From a virus, in the IMG/VR virus record IMGVR_UViG_3300010389_000051, positions 1-37,274 of that record: a DNA stretch of 37,274 nucleotides. One strand, given 5' to 3'. Both the position numbers and the translations under genes were made by a program. The notes beneath the pieces were generated by a model. It was given only the letters and a program-made list of their open reading frames with translations. It was not told the origin of the DNA and did no database searches. Each line of letters starts with the position of its first letter. The first letter of the stretch is position 1. Below are positions 1-7,108 of the stretch, piece by piece.

Positions 1-2
1 TG

Positions 3-1001
3 GCTCTCACTGACGATCAGAAAAAGGCGGACAAGAATAAGGACGGAGTCCTTACTGATAAGGAAGTTCGCAAGTACAACAAGAAGAACCCGGACAAGCC
101 TCTCGCTGACACGTTCACGATTGAGGACGCTAGGGCTGAGTACGGCTACTCGGTAGCCGTTATCGAGTCTGACCCGAAGCTGCAGGAACTGTTTATCCAG
201 GCGACCGCCAATGAGTGGTCGGCTGATAGATTTGAACTGGCAGTTAAGAACTGGGCATCGGAATCTGGCTACGGTACTGGCTCCGCTCTTGCCGCGTACA
301 AGATGGAGAAAGAGGGCGGGGACGCTTGGTCCCGCGCCCTTGAAGAGGCAGTCGGGCAGATCAAGGCTCAAGCTGTCAACCTTGGTATTGATGTCGGCGA
401 CCTGAACCTGAGCGCTGAAGCTGGGCAGGAGCTGGCACGACAGTGGGTGTACGGCGGCTACAACTCTCGCCCGAAGGAAGCCATCGTTGAGTTCCTTGCC
501 CCTGGTGGGGTTGAGGGTGTCAGCGGTGTCACCGCTGACGTTAACGACACCTTGAAGCAGTTGGCTATGAACAACGGTGTGACGATGTCGGATGACTGGT
601 ACCGGCAGGTAACAGACTCGATTGCTCGTGGCGATAGCGACTTGAACTATTGGGAGACGGACATTCGGGAGCAGGCAGCGATGCGGTTCCCGGTGTACTC
701 AGACAAGATCAAGGCTGGCGTGAATGTTCGGGAGCTTGCGTCCCCGTACATGAGTGCGATGCAGCGGATCCTGGAACGCAGCAACATTGACTTGGATGAC
801 CCGTGGTTGTCGAAGGCCATGAACGATGTGGACGACAAGGGCAACCCGAAGGCTATGGCGGTGTACGACTTCGAGACTGCTTTGCGTCAGTCACCTGAGT
901 GGGCGAACACGAACAACGGTAAGAACACGTTGTTGAACTCGGGTGAGAAGTTCCTGCGGTCGATGGGCTTTGTCACTGACGATGCAGGGATGGTGGTCTA
1001 G
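3..1001 (+). CDS. Head-associated structural protein with EF-hand-like loop (5' edge)
   Basis: The frame is open from the first base. The two bases before the first full codon are TG and the next codons read ALTDDQ, so the start codon (ATG or GTG) is probably cut by only one base and about 333 aa are nearly complete. Residues 11-22 (DKNKDGVLTDKE) match a 12-residue EF-hand or dockerin calcium loop, with D1, N3, D5, G6 and E12 in place. The rest is charged and mostly helical, with no membrane segment. Its stop overlaps the GTG of the next gene by one base. Position upstream of scaffold and capsid suggests a minor head or internal virion protein; that role is inferred from position only. Confidence 0.75.
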   Translation, partial: ALTDDQKKADKNKDGVLTDKEVRKYNKKNPDKPLADTFTIEDARAEYGYSVAVIESDPKLQELFIQATANEWSADRFELAVKNWASESGYGTGSALAAYKMEKEGGDAWSRALEEAVGQIKAQAVNLGIDVGDLNLSAEAGQELARQWVYGGYNSRPKEAIVEFLAPGGVEGVSGVTADVNDTLKQLAMNNGVTMSDDWYRQVTDSIARGDSDLNYWETDIREQAAMRFPVYSDKIKAGVNVRELASPYMSAMQRILERSNIDLDDPWLSKAMNDVDDKGNPKAMAVYDFETALRQSPEWANTNNGKNTLLNSGEKFLRSMGFVTDDAGMVV

Positions 1002-2050
1002 TGGCTGACTACAGTGCAATCTTCGGGGACGGGGGTTTCCAGGGTGCAGCCTGGAACTCAGGATTCTTCGCGGGCGCTCAGCAAGAGCAGCAACAAACCC
1101 AGGAACCACAGTTCGACTATGGCGCTTGGCGTAAGGGCGAGGACGAGCGGCTAGCCCGCGAAGCTGAGCAGCAACGCATCAACCAAGCCCTTCAGTCCAT
1201 GCAGGGTTTCTTCCAAACCAACGGACTCATGTCCCTGTGGGGCGGCGTAGACAAGTACGTTCGTCAGGGCTACAACGACTTCGAAACGATCTTGGGAATC
1301 CTGTCCAGGGATTCCGAATACCAGAACGCTTACAACAACCGCTTCCCGGCAGTGAAAGCTATCCGGGAGCAGAACGCCCAGCGTGCAGCCCAAGGGCTGC
1401 CGCCTCGCCCAGAACCCAGTGCTGCAGCGTATGTGGCCCTTGAGGCTGGTTACCGTCAAGCATTGACGGGCCTACCCGAGGGTGTGTGGGGTACTTCGCA
1501 GGACATCACGGATTGGATCGTGAACGAAGTGTCACCTCAAGAGGTGACGGATCGTGTGACGACAGCGAAGAACTACATCTACTACAACGCCAACGACTTC
1601 GTGAAGACGGAGCTGAAAAGCATTTACGGGTTGACGGACGAGGAGATGGTGTCGTACGTCCTTGACCCGGAGCGTGCCCTGGAGACGATTGAACGTGAGT
1701 ACGACCGTCGCTTGAGTCAGGCCAATGTTGCGGGTGGTGCCCGCAGTCAGGGTGTTGGGTTGAGCGAGTTGCTTCGCGACGAGATCGCTCAGACTCAGTT
1801 CGGTTCCACGTTCGATATGTCTAGCCAAACCTTCAAGGGTGTGGCTAGTGAGTCGAAGGCGTATGAGCGTTTGGGTTCGCTGTCTCGGGAAGAGACTTCT
1901 CAGGCGGATCTGATTCGTGAGGCGTTCAGTATCAGCGGTGGGGCTGAGGCGGGCGAGAAGAAGCAGAAGCTGGCTTCGCAGGAGCGAGCTCGCTTCTCGG
2001 GGCAGTCGGCTTTGAGTAGAACATCATTGGCAACGAAGAGAGCGAGGTAG
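1001..2050 (+). CDS. Virion-associated protein upstream of scaffold
   Basis: 349 aa starting at GTG 1001, which shares a base with the previous TAG, so the two genes are translationally coupled. A Gln-rich N-terminus (QQEQQQTQEPQ, about residues 28-38) precedes a helical body containing the phrase YGLTDEEMVSYVLDPERAL, followed by a basic tail. No enzymatic motif or membrane segment is seen. Gene order (before scaffold and major capsid protein) suggests an internal head or ejection protein, or a portal-associated factor. I do not recognise a named family with certainty. Confidence 0.7.
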   Translation: MADYSAIFGDGGFQGAAWNSGFFAGAQQEQQQTQEPQFDYGAWRKGEDERLAREAEQQRINQALQSMQGFFQTNGLMSLWGGVDKYVRQGYNDFETILGILSRDSEYQNAYNNRFPAVKAIREQNAQRAAQGLPPRPEPSAAAYVALEAGYRQALTGLPEGVWGTSQDITDWIVNEVSPQEVTDRVTTAKNYIYYNANDFVKTELKSIYGLTDEEMVSYVLDPERALETIEREYDRRLSQANVAGGARSQGVGLSELLRDEIAQTQFGSTFDMSSQTFKGVASESKAYERLGSLSREETSQADLIREAFSISGGAEAGEKKQKLASQERARFSGQSALSRTSLATKRAR

Positions 2051-2054
2051 GAAT

Positions 2055-2270
2055 ATGAATTGGCCAGGAATTGCAGCGGATAACCCTGAGGGTGGACCGA
2101 TCACTCGCAGCCAAGCAGCCGCTATGGGTGTGACGGTTACGCCGGGTAAGAGTCCGAAGCCTAACGACATGGATGCTGACGGCGTTACCACCAGCAAGCC
2201 GGGCAAGACCAGCACGATAGCTGGGGAAGACTCAGATGACACCGACCCAACCAAGGGAAAGAATCCGTAG
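2055..2270 (+). CDS. Small hydrophilic protein of unknown function
   Basis: 71 aa. ATG 2055 follows a GAGGTAGGA Shine-Dalgarno (SD) by a few bases and starts 4 nt after the previous stop. The protein is rich in Pro, Thr, Lys and Asp and looks disordered (TSKPGKTSTIAGEDSDDTD). It ends just before a strong AGGAGGT site. No family is recognised; it is probably a small head-operon accessory protein. Confidence 0.5.
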   Translation: MNWPGIAADNPEGGPITRSQAAAMGVTVTPGKSPKPNDMDADGVTTSKPGKTSTIAGEDSDDTDPTKGKNP

Positions 2271-2283
2271 GAGGTGAACACAA

Positions 2284-2445
2284 CTGAACAAGTCACGGAA
2301 TCTCAAAAGGAAACTTCGTGAAGCATATCGTGAATGGGATAAGCAACGCCTACAGGCGATGGGTCCCAACGATAGGGCAGAAATCGACGCAATCTTCTCG
2401 CGTGAGATTGCGCGGATGGAGGACCCAGATTATCAGTTGCGATAA
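2284..2445 (+). CDS. Small basic helical protein, apparent CTG start
   Basis: 53 codons reading LNKSRNLKRKLREAYREWDK onward and ending DPDYQLR. A TGA lies in frame at 2275, so the only initiator in the gap is CTG 2284, placed 8 nt after a consensus AGGAGGT (2269-2275). The alternative GTG at 2274 overlaps that SD and gives only 15 codons. The peptide is strongly helical and charged, like real small phage proteins. It overlaps the zinc-ribbon ORF at 2402 in another frame. The start is uncertain; function unknown. Confidence 0.45.
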   Translation: MNKSRNLKRKLREAYREWDKQRLQAMGPNDRAEIDAIFSREIARMEDPDYQLR

Positions 2446-2545
2446 CTGCGGCCTGGAGTACGACGGGACATGGCACCGATGGTTATGTCCCCACTGCAAA
2501 ACGAAGTCCCATTGTTGTGAGGGTTCACCGCTCTGTGAGCGGTAA
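2402..2545 (+). CDS. Mini zinc-ribbon protein
   Basis: About 47 aa from GTG 2402; the frame is also open back to GTG 2318. It contains CDNCGLEYDG...WLCPHC, two CxxC pairs 18 residues apart as in a zinc ribbon, followed by a further Cys-rich tail (HCCEGSPLC). It overlaps the end of the preceding small gene. Its stop lies inside a stable hairpin (2521-2548). Zinc binding is inferred from the cysteines; the exact start is unclear. Confidence 0.45.
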   Translation: MRLRGWRTQIISCDNCGLEYDGTWHRWLCPHCKTKSHCCEGSPLCER

Positions 2546-2548
2546 CCC
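2521..2548 (+). terminator. Stable stem-loop upstream of the tRNA-like element
   Basis: GGGTT (2521-2525) pairs with AACCC (2544-2548) and ACCGCT (2527-2532) with AGCGGT (2538-2543). This gives 11 bp with one bulged C and a CTGTG loop. There is no T-tract, so it is a weak terminator candidate; it may instead be a processing or stability element for the RNA that follows. Confidence 0.4.
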
Positions 2549-2552
2549 TTCA

Positions 2553-2630
2553 GGGGGTGCACTGGTTAGCCCCAGATGAAAGCCGCATGCGGAACATCTG
2601 GGTACGGCGGTTCGACTCCGCCCACCTCCA
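2553..2630 (+). ncRNA. tRNA-like element with G3-U70 acceptor stem
   Basis: A 7-bp acceptor-type stem, GGGGGTG (2553-2559) with CACCTCC (2623-2629), is followed by an unpaired A at the discriminator position. A perfect T arm lies at 2606-2622: 5-bp GGCGG/CCGCC around the canonical loop TTCGACT. Pair 3 of the acceptor is G-U, the alanine identity determinant of tRNA-Ala and tmRNA. The middle does not fold as anticodon and D arms: instead CCCAGATG (2571-2578) pairs perfectly over 8 bp with CATCTGGG (2595-2602), enclosing a smaller CCG/CGG hairpin. CCA is not encoded. Acceptor plus T arm plus one long central helix resembles the tRNA-like domain of tmRNA without its message. Alternatives are a decayed tRNA or an attP copy of a host RNA gene 3' end. 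Confidence 0.55.
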
Positions 2631-2633
2631 CGC

Positions 2634-2660
2634 CACACCGGATCGATCGGCCCCGGTGTG
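2634..2660 (+). other. Stem-loop after the tRNA-like element
   Basis: CACACCGG (2634-2641) pairs perfectly with CCGGTGTG (2653-2660) over 8 bp with an 11-nt loop. With the preceding elements it makes 2521-2660 almost continuously structured. It lies about 90 nt before the scaffold start and could terminate, attenuate or protect the capsid-gene message. Confidence 0.4.
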
Positions 2661-2751
2661 TGTCATAAGTCCGATAGTCACTTCTTCCATCTCTTCCCCT
2701 GGCGGTGGAACGTGTGGCGAATCCTCGATTAGGAAGAAAAGGGTGATTGAT

Positions 2752-3180
2752 GTGTCTACCGAATACGACGCATTGTTCGATGAAGACAACGATTCGGCTG
2801 ACTTGCCGAAGAAGTTGCGTGCCAAAATCAAGGAACTCCAGAAGGAGCGAGATGAGCTCGCTGGAAGGTTCGCTGAGATTGAGGCGGAGCGACGTAAGCA
2901 GAGTTTGGGTGAGTCCATCGCACAGCGTGGACTGAATCCGAAGATTGCTGCGTTTGTTCCTGCCGATGTTGAGGGCGAAGCTCTTGATGAATGGCTTAAC
3001 GAGTATGCCGATGTGTTCGGCGGACAACCAACGCAACAGCAGGTCGATCCTGCTGCTGCAGAAATTAATCGCATGAATGCCGTTCAGGCAGGTGCTGCGA
3101 CTCCTCAGTCAGACATCATGGCGCAGATTGATGCTGCCGAGTCTGAGGAAGAGTTGTTGGCTCTGCTGCGGCGTTCGTAA
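2752..3180 (+). CDS. Capsid scaffolding protein
   Basis: 142 aa from GTG 2752 (STEYDALFDED...); GTG 2743 is an alternative start behind AGGAAG. Longer readings run into the structured RNA region and are unlikely. The acidic N-terminus is followed by a coiled-coil stretch (about residues 16-52, LPKKLRAKIKELQKERDEL onward) and a helical C-terminus ending EEELLALLRRS. Size, charge and position directly before the major capsid gene fit a scaffold that is lost during head maturation. Confidence 0.75.
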   Translation: MSTEYDALFDEDNDSADLPKKLRAKIKELQKERDELAGRFAEIEAERRKQSLGESIAQRGLNPKIAAFVPADVEGEALDEWLNEYADVFGGQPTQQQVDPAAAEINRMNAVQAGAATPQSDIMAQIDAAESEEELLALLRRS

Positions 3181-3204
3181 CTCTTTTACCTAAGGAGGTA
3201 AAAA

Positions 3205-4488
3205 ATGGCTCTAGCTCCAACCCCGCCGGGGAAGAATGCCCCGGTAGGCGATCCGGCCCTTACGGCCGGTCGCTCCCTTAATGACGACCAGCATGCTGGT
3301 TCAGGTCCGGCGCTAACTGCGTCTGGCGTTGGCGTTGATGGCGCCCCCAACCTGTTCGCCCCGAGCACTGATCTTGCTCGCGGAGCAGGAACGGGTACCA
3401 GCGTTGACATCATCGATGACAAGGCTGTTGTCGGCGCAACGTTCGACAAGATCATCAAGTGGCGGCTTCGGTTCGAGCCGATGTACCGCAACTTCGCCAA
3501 CGTGCGAATGGTTGATCAGGCTGCCTACCCGGGCAGCAAGGTCACTTTGTTCCGCACTGGTGCGAATGGTCTCGGACTTGCGGTTGATCCGCTGTCCGAG
3601 TACGCGGACCCGGATGCTGTCGCACTGCCTGGCCTTGAGGACAAGCTGGACGTTACTGTCAACGAGTACGGCAACAGCACTGTTGTCACTCAGCGGCTGC
3701 AGCGTTTCTCGTGGACCGAGATCAACCCGATGCAGGCGGAGTACGTGGGCCGCAACATGCGGGACACGGTTGACGCGATCTACATGAACGCTGTCTACGG
3801 CGGAGGTGGGTTCCTTGGCGGCGGTTTCCGTCAGGCAACTCTGACGAGTGCAACCGGCGTGGAACTTACAGGTCCCGGCACGGGCGCGCTGACGATGGCG
3901 GACGACAAGATGTTCCCTGCTGCCACCGGCCATGGCCTCATCTCCACTGGCAAGACTGGTGGAGCGGCGGCGGGTGCATCAACCCAGAAGTTGACGGCTG
4001 CACATGTTCGTCGCATCGTCGCACACTTCCGTTCACTCGGGGTGCGTCCGTTTGCGGATGGGCTGTACAACGCCTTCATCACTCCGGAGATCGCAATCCA
4101 GTTGCGTGAAGGAGCGGACCTCACCGGATGGCGTTACCCGCACCTTGACGGTTCGGCTAACGGCAACATCTGGAATGGCACCGTGGGGGTCTTTGAGGGC
4201 GTGCGCTTCATTGAAGGCCCGCAGTTCAAGGGCCTCACCAAGGGCGCGAAGGTGGACAAGTCTGTGAACAGCATCATCAACGTCAAGCCCGCTGAGGCTG
4301 CGACTGCGAACATCCTGTTCCTCGGCGCGGAAGGTATCGGCGACGTGGTCGTGGAGGAGCCCCACGCAGTTGTCACTCCGACGTCCGACAAATTTGGTCG
4401 CCTAGCTGGCCTAGGATGGATTGGATGTTTCGGCGCTCAGGTGTACGACAACAACGCTGGCCTTCTGGTCGCCGTTAACAACGCCTGA
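3205..4488 (+). CDS. Major capsid protein (N4 gp56-like)
   Basis: 427 aa; ATG 3205 follows AAGGAGG with good spacing. A flexible Gly/Ala/Pro-rich N-terminal arm (residues 1-70) precedes the core. The core phrase VNEYGNSTVVTQRLQ, followed by AEYVGRNMRDTVDAIYM, resembles N4 gp56-type HK97-fold capsid proteins. It follows the scaffold gene and is followed by a strong hairpin terminator, as expected for a highly expressed coat protein. The family assignment is by eye; a coat role is well supported by context. Confidence 0.85.
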   Translation: MALAPTPPGKNAPVGDPALTAGRSLNDDQHAGSGPALTASGVGVDGAPNLFAPSTDLARGAGTGTSVDIIDDKAVVGATFDKIIKWRLRFEPMYRNFANVRMVDQAAYPGSKVTLFRTGANGLGLAVDPLSEYADPDAVALPGLEDKLDVTVNEYGNSTVVTQRLQRFSWTEINPMQAEYVGRNMRDTVDAIYMNAVYGGGGFLGGGFRQATLTSATGVELTGPGTGALTMADDKMFPAATGHGLISTGKTGGAAAGASTQKLTAAHVRRIVAHFRSLGVRPFADGLYNAFITPEIAIQLREGADLTGWRYPHLDGSANGNIWNGTVGVFEGVRFIEGPQFKGLTKGAKVDKSVNSIINVKPAEAATANILFLGAEGIGDVVVEEPHAVVTPTSDKFGRLAGLGWIGCFGAQVYDNNAGLLVAVNNA

Positions 4489-4500
4489 CACTAACTGCTT

Positions 4501-4528
4501 GGAGGGGGTCACTTCGGTGGCCCCCTCC
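4501..4528 (+). terminator. Rho-independent-type terminator after the capsid gene
   Basis: A 12-bp stem (4501-4512 with 4517-4528; one T-G pair, otherwise Watson-Crick) is capped by the stable tetraloop TTCG. The T-run afterwards is poor. It probably sets the level of fibre-gene transcription below that of the capsid gene. Confidence 0.75.
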
Positions 4529-4550
4529 TCGTATACCCGAAAGGAAACAG

Positions 4551-4946
4551 ATGCCACTCCTTCGTCCCATGACACACAGCAACTCATACACCGCTGCCTA
4601 CTTCCAACACCCGCAGCATGGTCATCCGTTCTGGATCAACTTCGACATGGGAGAACCGCAAGGCATCGTCATCCGCAACGCGGATGGTTCATTCACGAAG
4701 ACTGACATGAACGTTGAAGAGGCGACAGCCTCCGGCATTGACCCCGATGACATCTTCGAGGTTGGCCGTGACGGCTACTACCTGACGATGGCGGAAGCTC
4801 GTCAGGCAATCGACAAAGACTTTATCCACGGCGTCCACTATGTGGACGATTTTAACGATGAGTTCCAGGACTACTTCGTTTGTGAGGCCGATGGCCTTGA
4901 CCCGGAGCCTTTCGCTGAGGCTCACAAAGCCGAACCCATTCAGTAG
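4551..4946 (+). CDS. Acidic protein of unknown function
   Basis: 131 aa; ATG 4551 follows AAAGGAAACAG. Aromatic-rich and acidic ([17 protein letters not shown]). No signal peptide or membrane segment. It is the first gene after the capsid terminator and directly precedes the collagen-like fibre, so a virion or fibre-attachment role is possible but not shown. Confidence 0.65.
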   Translation: MPLLRPMTHSNSYTAAYFQHPQHGHPFWINFDMGEPQGIVIRNADGSFTKTDMNVEEATASGIDPDDIFEVGRDGYYLTMAEARQAIDKDFIHGVHYVDDFNDEFQDYFVCEADGLDPEPFAEAHKAEPIQ

Positions 4947-4954
4947 GAGTTTGC

Positions 4955-7108
4955 ATGGCATTCCAAGCGGGACAAAGCGGCCACCTTGATGAGCACAACA
5001 AGTGGCACCAGTTCCTAGACGACGTTAAGGACCCGAACAAGAGGGGCCAGTATCCCGGCATTGAGGGACCGCCGGGGCTTGATGGACCTATCGGTCCCGC
5101 TGGTCCGGGTGCCGAGTATCAACCGGACGCCCCAACGCAGCGGAAGGACAGCACGCCGCTGGAGTCTGGCGACATCTGGGTGGACTCCGATGATGTGATG
5201 TTCGCATACGAACTGATCGCCACGGGCACTGCTCCGGCGAATCCGCTGGATGGTCAGTTGTGGTTCAACACGGGCACGAACATTCTTCACCGCTTTGAGG
5301 CTGCATCGAGCAACTGGGTGCCGATGGGTGTGTCGCAGGGTCCGGTCGGCCCGCAGGGACCGCCTGGACCTCAAGGAATCCAAGGGCCGAAGGGCGACCC
5401 TTCAAGTGTCCCCGGACCTAAGGGCGACAGGGGTGATGTTGGGGCAACGGGAGCGCAAGGTCCGAAGGGTGACCCTTCCACGGTTCCTGGGCCGCAGGGT
5501 CCGAAGGGTGATCGGGGAATCGCGGGGCCGACTGGCCCGGTCGCGACGTATGCCACCCCGACCGTTCAGAAAATCAATCCTGGCTCCACCCCTTCCATAA
5601 CGATCAGTGGAACGGGCACGACAGTGGACCCGTACATCCTCGCGTTGAAGATCCCCGAGGGGCAGCAGGGCATTCAGGGTGTGAAGGGTGATAAGGGTGA
5701 TCAGGGGCCTAAGCCTGAGTTCGCTCAGCCTGTCACTTCCGCTGAGCCTGCCGGTGGTACACCGAGTGCAGCCCTGTCGGGGACGGGCACCACGGCTGAC
5801 CCATACGTGCTCCGTCTCGGTCTTGTCACGGGTGACACGGGTGTGCAGGGAGTCAAGGGCGACAAAGGTGATCCGGGCACGTCGGTGACGATTAAGGGGT
5901 CTGTCGCCACGGCAGCGGATCTTCCGACAACGGGTGTGACTGCCGGGCAGGGCTACCTGACTAGCGACACTGGCCACCTGCACGTCCACGACGGTACGGC
6001 GTTTCATGACGTTGGCCTGATCCGTGGTCCTCAGGGTATTCAAGGCGTACAGGGTCCTCAGGGCGTTCAAGGCCCGAAGGGCGATCAGGGTGTTCAGGGC
6101 TTGCAAGGCGTGAAGGGCGATGTCGGGCCTGCGTCCACTGTGCCTGGCCCTGCCGGGCCTAAAGGCGACCAGGGCATTCAGGGGATTCAGGGGGTTCAAG
6201 GCCCCAAGGGAGACAAGGGCGACACGCCTACTGTCTCAGCTACGGCGAGCACCCTTGCTGCTGGGTCTGCCGCGACAGCGGTGGCGACTCCGAACGCTAC
6301 GGGTGTAGCGGTTGAGTTCGGGGTGCCCAAGGGTGACAAGGGTGACACCGGGGCAACTGGCCCTGCCCCGAAGATCACCGCACTGGCGTCGTCGCTGCCG
6401 ACTGGTTCAACTCCGACGGCCACGGCGACGGAGACTACGCCGGGAACGTTCCGCATCGACTTCGCCATCCCTGACGGGGCGAAGGGTGTAGCGGGGCTTC
6501 CTGCCCGCATGGAGGCTGGGTCGGTGACGGCGCTTGCCGCAGGGACTACGCCGACCGCTCAGATCGTTCAGAAGGACGCGACCACGAACCAGTGGGCGTT
6601 GAATCTTGGTTTGCCCCAAGGCACTACAGGTGCCAATGGGCCTGCCGGTGCAGCGGGTCCTGCTGGACCGCCTCCCGTTATCACGGTGGGGACGGTGAAG
6701 CAGGGCGCTCCGGGGAGTACCGCGTCAGCGACGCTGGTGCCGGGCGCGAAAGCGGGCGAATACACGCTGGACCTGACAATCCCAGCAGGCGCTACAGGTG
6801 CTACGGGTGCTCCAGCGTACCCGTCTGTGGGCGCGACGGATGCCGGAAAACTGTTGACTGCTGGTGCTCTTGGCACGGCTCCAACGTGGCAGCCTGCTCC
6901 GGTTGCCTTGCCGAATGGTGGCACTACAGGTCAGGTGTTAGCGAAGAAGTCTGGCGCTGATGGTGATTCGGAATGGGTGGACAACACCCATTTGGCTTTG
7001 GCTGGGTCTGGGACGGCTACGACAGCTTCGAAGTCTGATCACACACACAACATTCCTGCCCTCACTTGGGGCGACATGAAGACCGGCAAGACAGGAGGGA
7101 TCGCCTGA
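4955..7108 (+). CDS. Collagen-like tail fibre protein
   Basis: 717 aa. Many Gly-X-Y runs (for example [17 protein letters not shown] around residues 130-150) form collagen-like triple-helix segments. They alternate with about 45-residue beta-rich modules containing Gly-Thr-Thr, Asp-Pro-Tyr and Leu-x-Ile-Pro-Glu-Gly motifs. Such proteins form trimeric phage fibres. The TGA overlaps the ATG of the next fibre gene. The only obvious ATG start is 4955, behind AGTAGGAG. The long repeat is a likely recombination hot-spot between related phages. Confidence 0.85.
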   Translation: MAFQAGQSGHLDEHNKWHQFLDDVKDPNKRGQYPGIEGPPGLDGPIGPAGPGAEYQPDAPTQRKDSTPLESGDIWVDSDDVMFAYELIATGTAPANPLDGQLWFNTGTNILHRFEAASSNWVPMGVSQGPVGPQGPPGPQGIQGPKGDPSSVPGPKGDRGDVGATGAQGPKGDPSTVPGPQGPKGDRGIAGPTGPVATYATPTVQKINPGSTPSITISGTGTTVDPYILALKIPEGQQGIQGVKGDKGDQGPKPEFAQPVTSAEPAGGTPSAALSGTGTTADPYVLRLGLVTGDTGVQGVKGDKGDPGTSVTIKGSVATAADLPTTGVTAGQGYLTSDTGHLHVHDGTAFHDVGLIRGPQGIQGVQGPQGVQGPKGDQGVQGLQGVKGDVGPASTVPGPAGPKGDQGIQGIQGVQGPKGDKGDTPTVSATASTLAAGSAATAVATPNATGVAVEFGVPKGDKGDTGATGPAPKITALASSLPTGSTPTATATETTPGTFRIDFAIPDGAKGVAGLPARMEAGSVTALAAGTTPTAQIVQKDATTNQWALNLGLPQGTTGANGPAGAAGPAGPPPVITVGTVKQGAPGSTASATLVPGAKAGEYTLDLTIPAGATGATGAPAYPSVGATDAGKLLTAGALGTAPTWQPAPVALPNGGTTGQVLAKKSGADGDSEWVDNTHLALAGSGTATTASKSDHTHNIPALTWGDMKTGKTGGIA

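Noticed and set aside
2553-2630. Ordinary tRNA gene
   Set aside because: No 5-bp anticodon stem with 7-nt loop can be formed and the D-loop GG is missing, so it is listed as tRNA-like only.
2557-2751. N-terminal extension of the scaffold ORF
   Set aside because: It translates the tRNA-like element and hairpins; the start at 2752 (or 2743) gives a normal scaffold.
5402-6199. 265-aa minus-strand frame in the collagen-like gene
   Set aside because: Arg-rich product of the repeat on the wrong strand; typical shadow of Gly-X-Y coding DNA.
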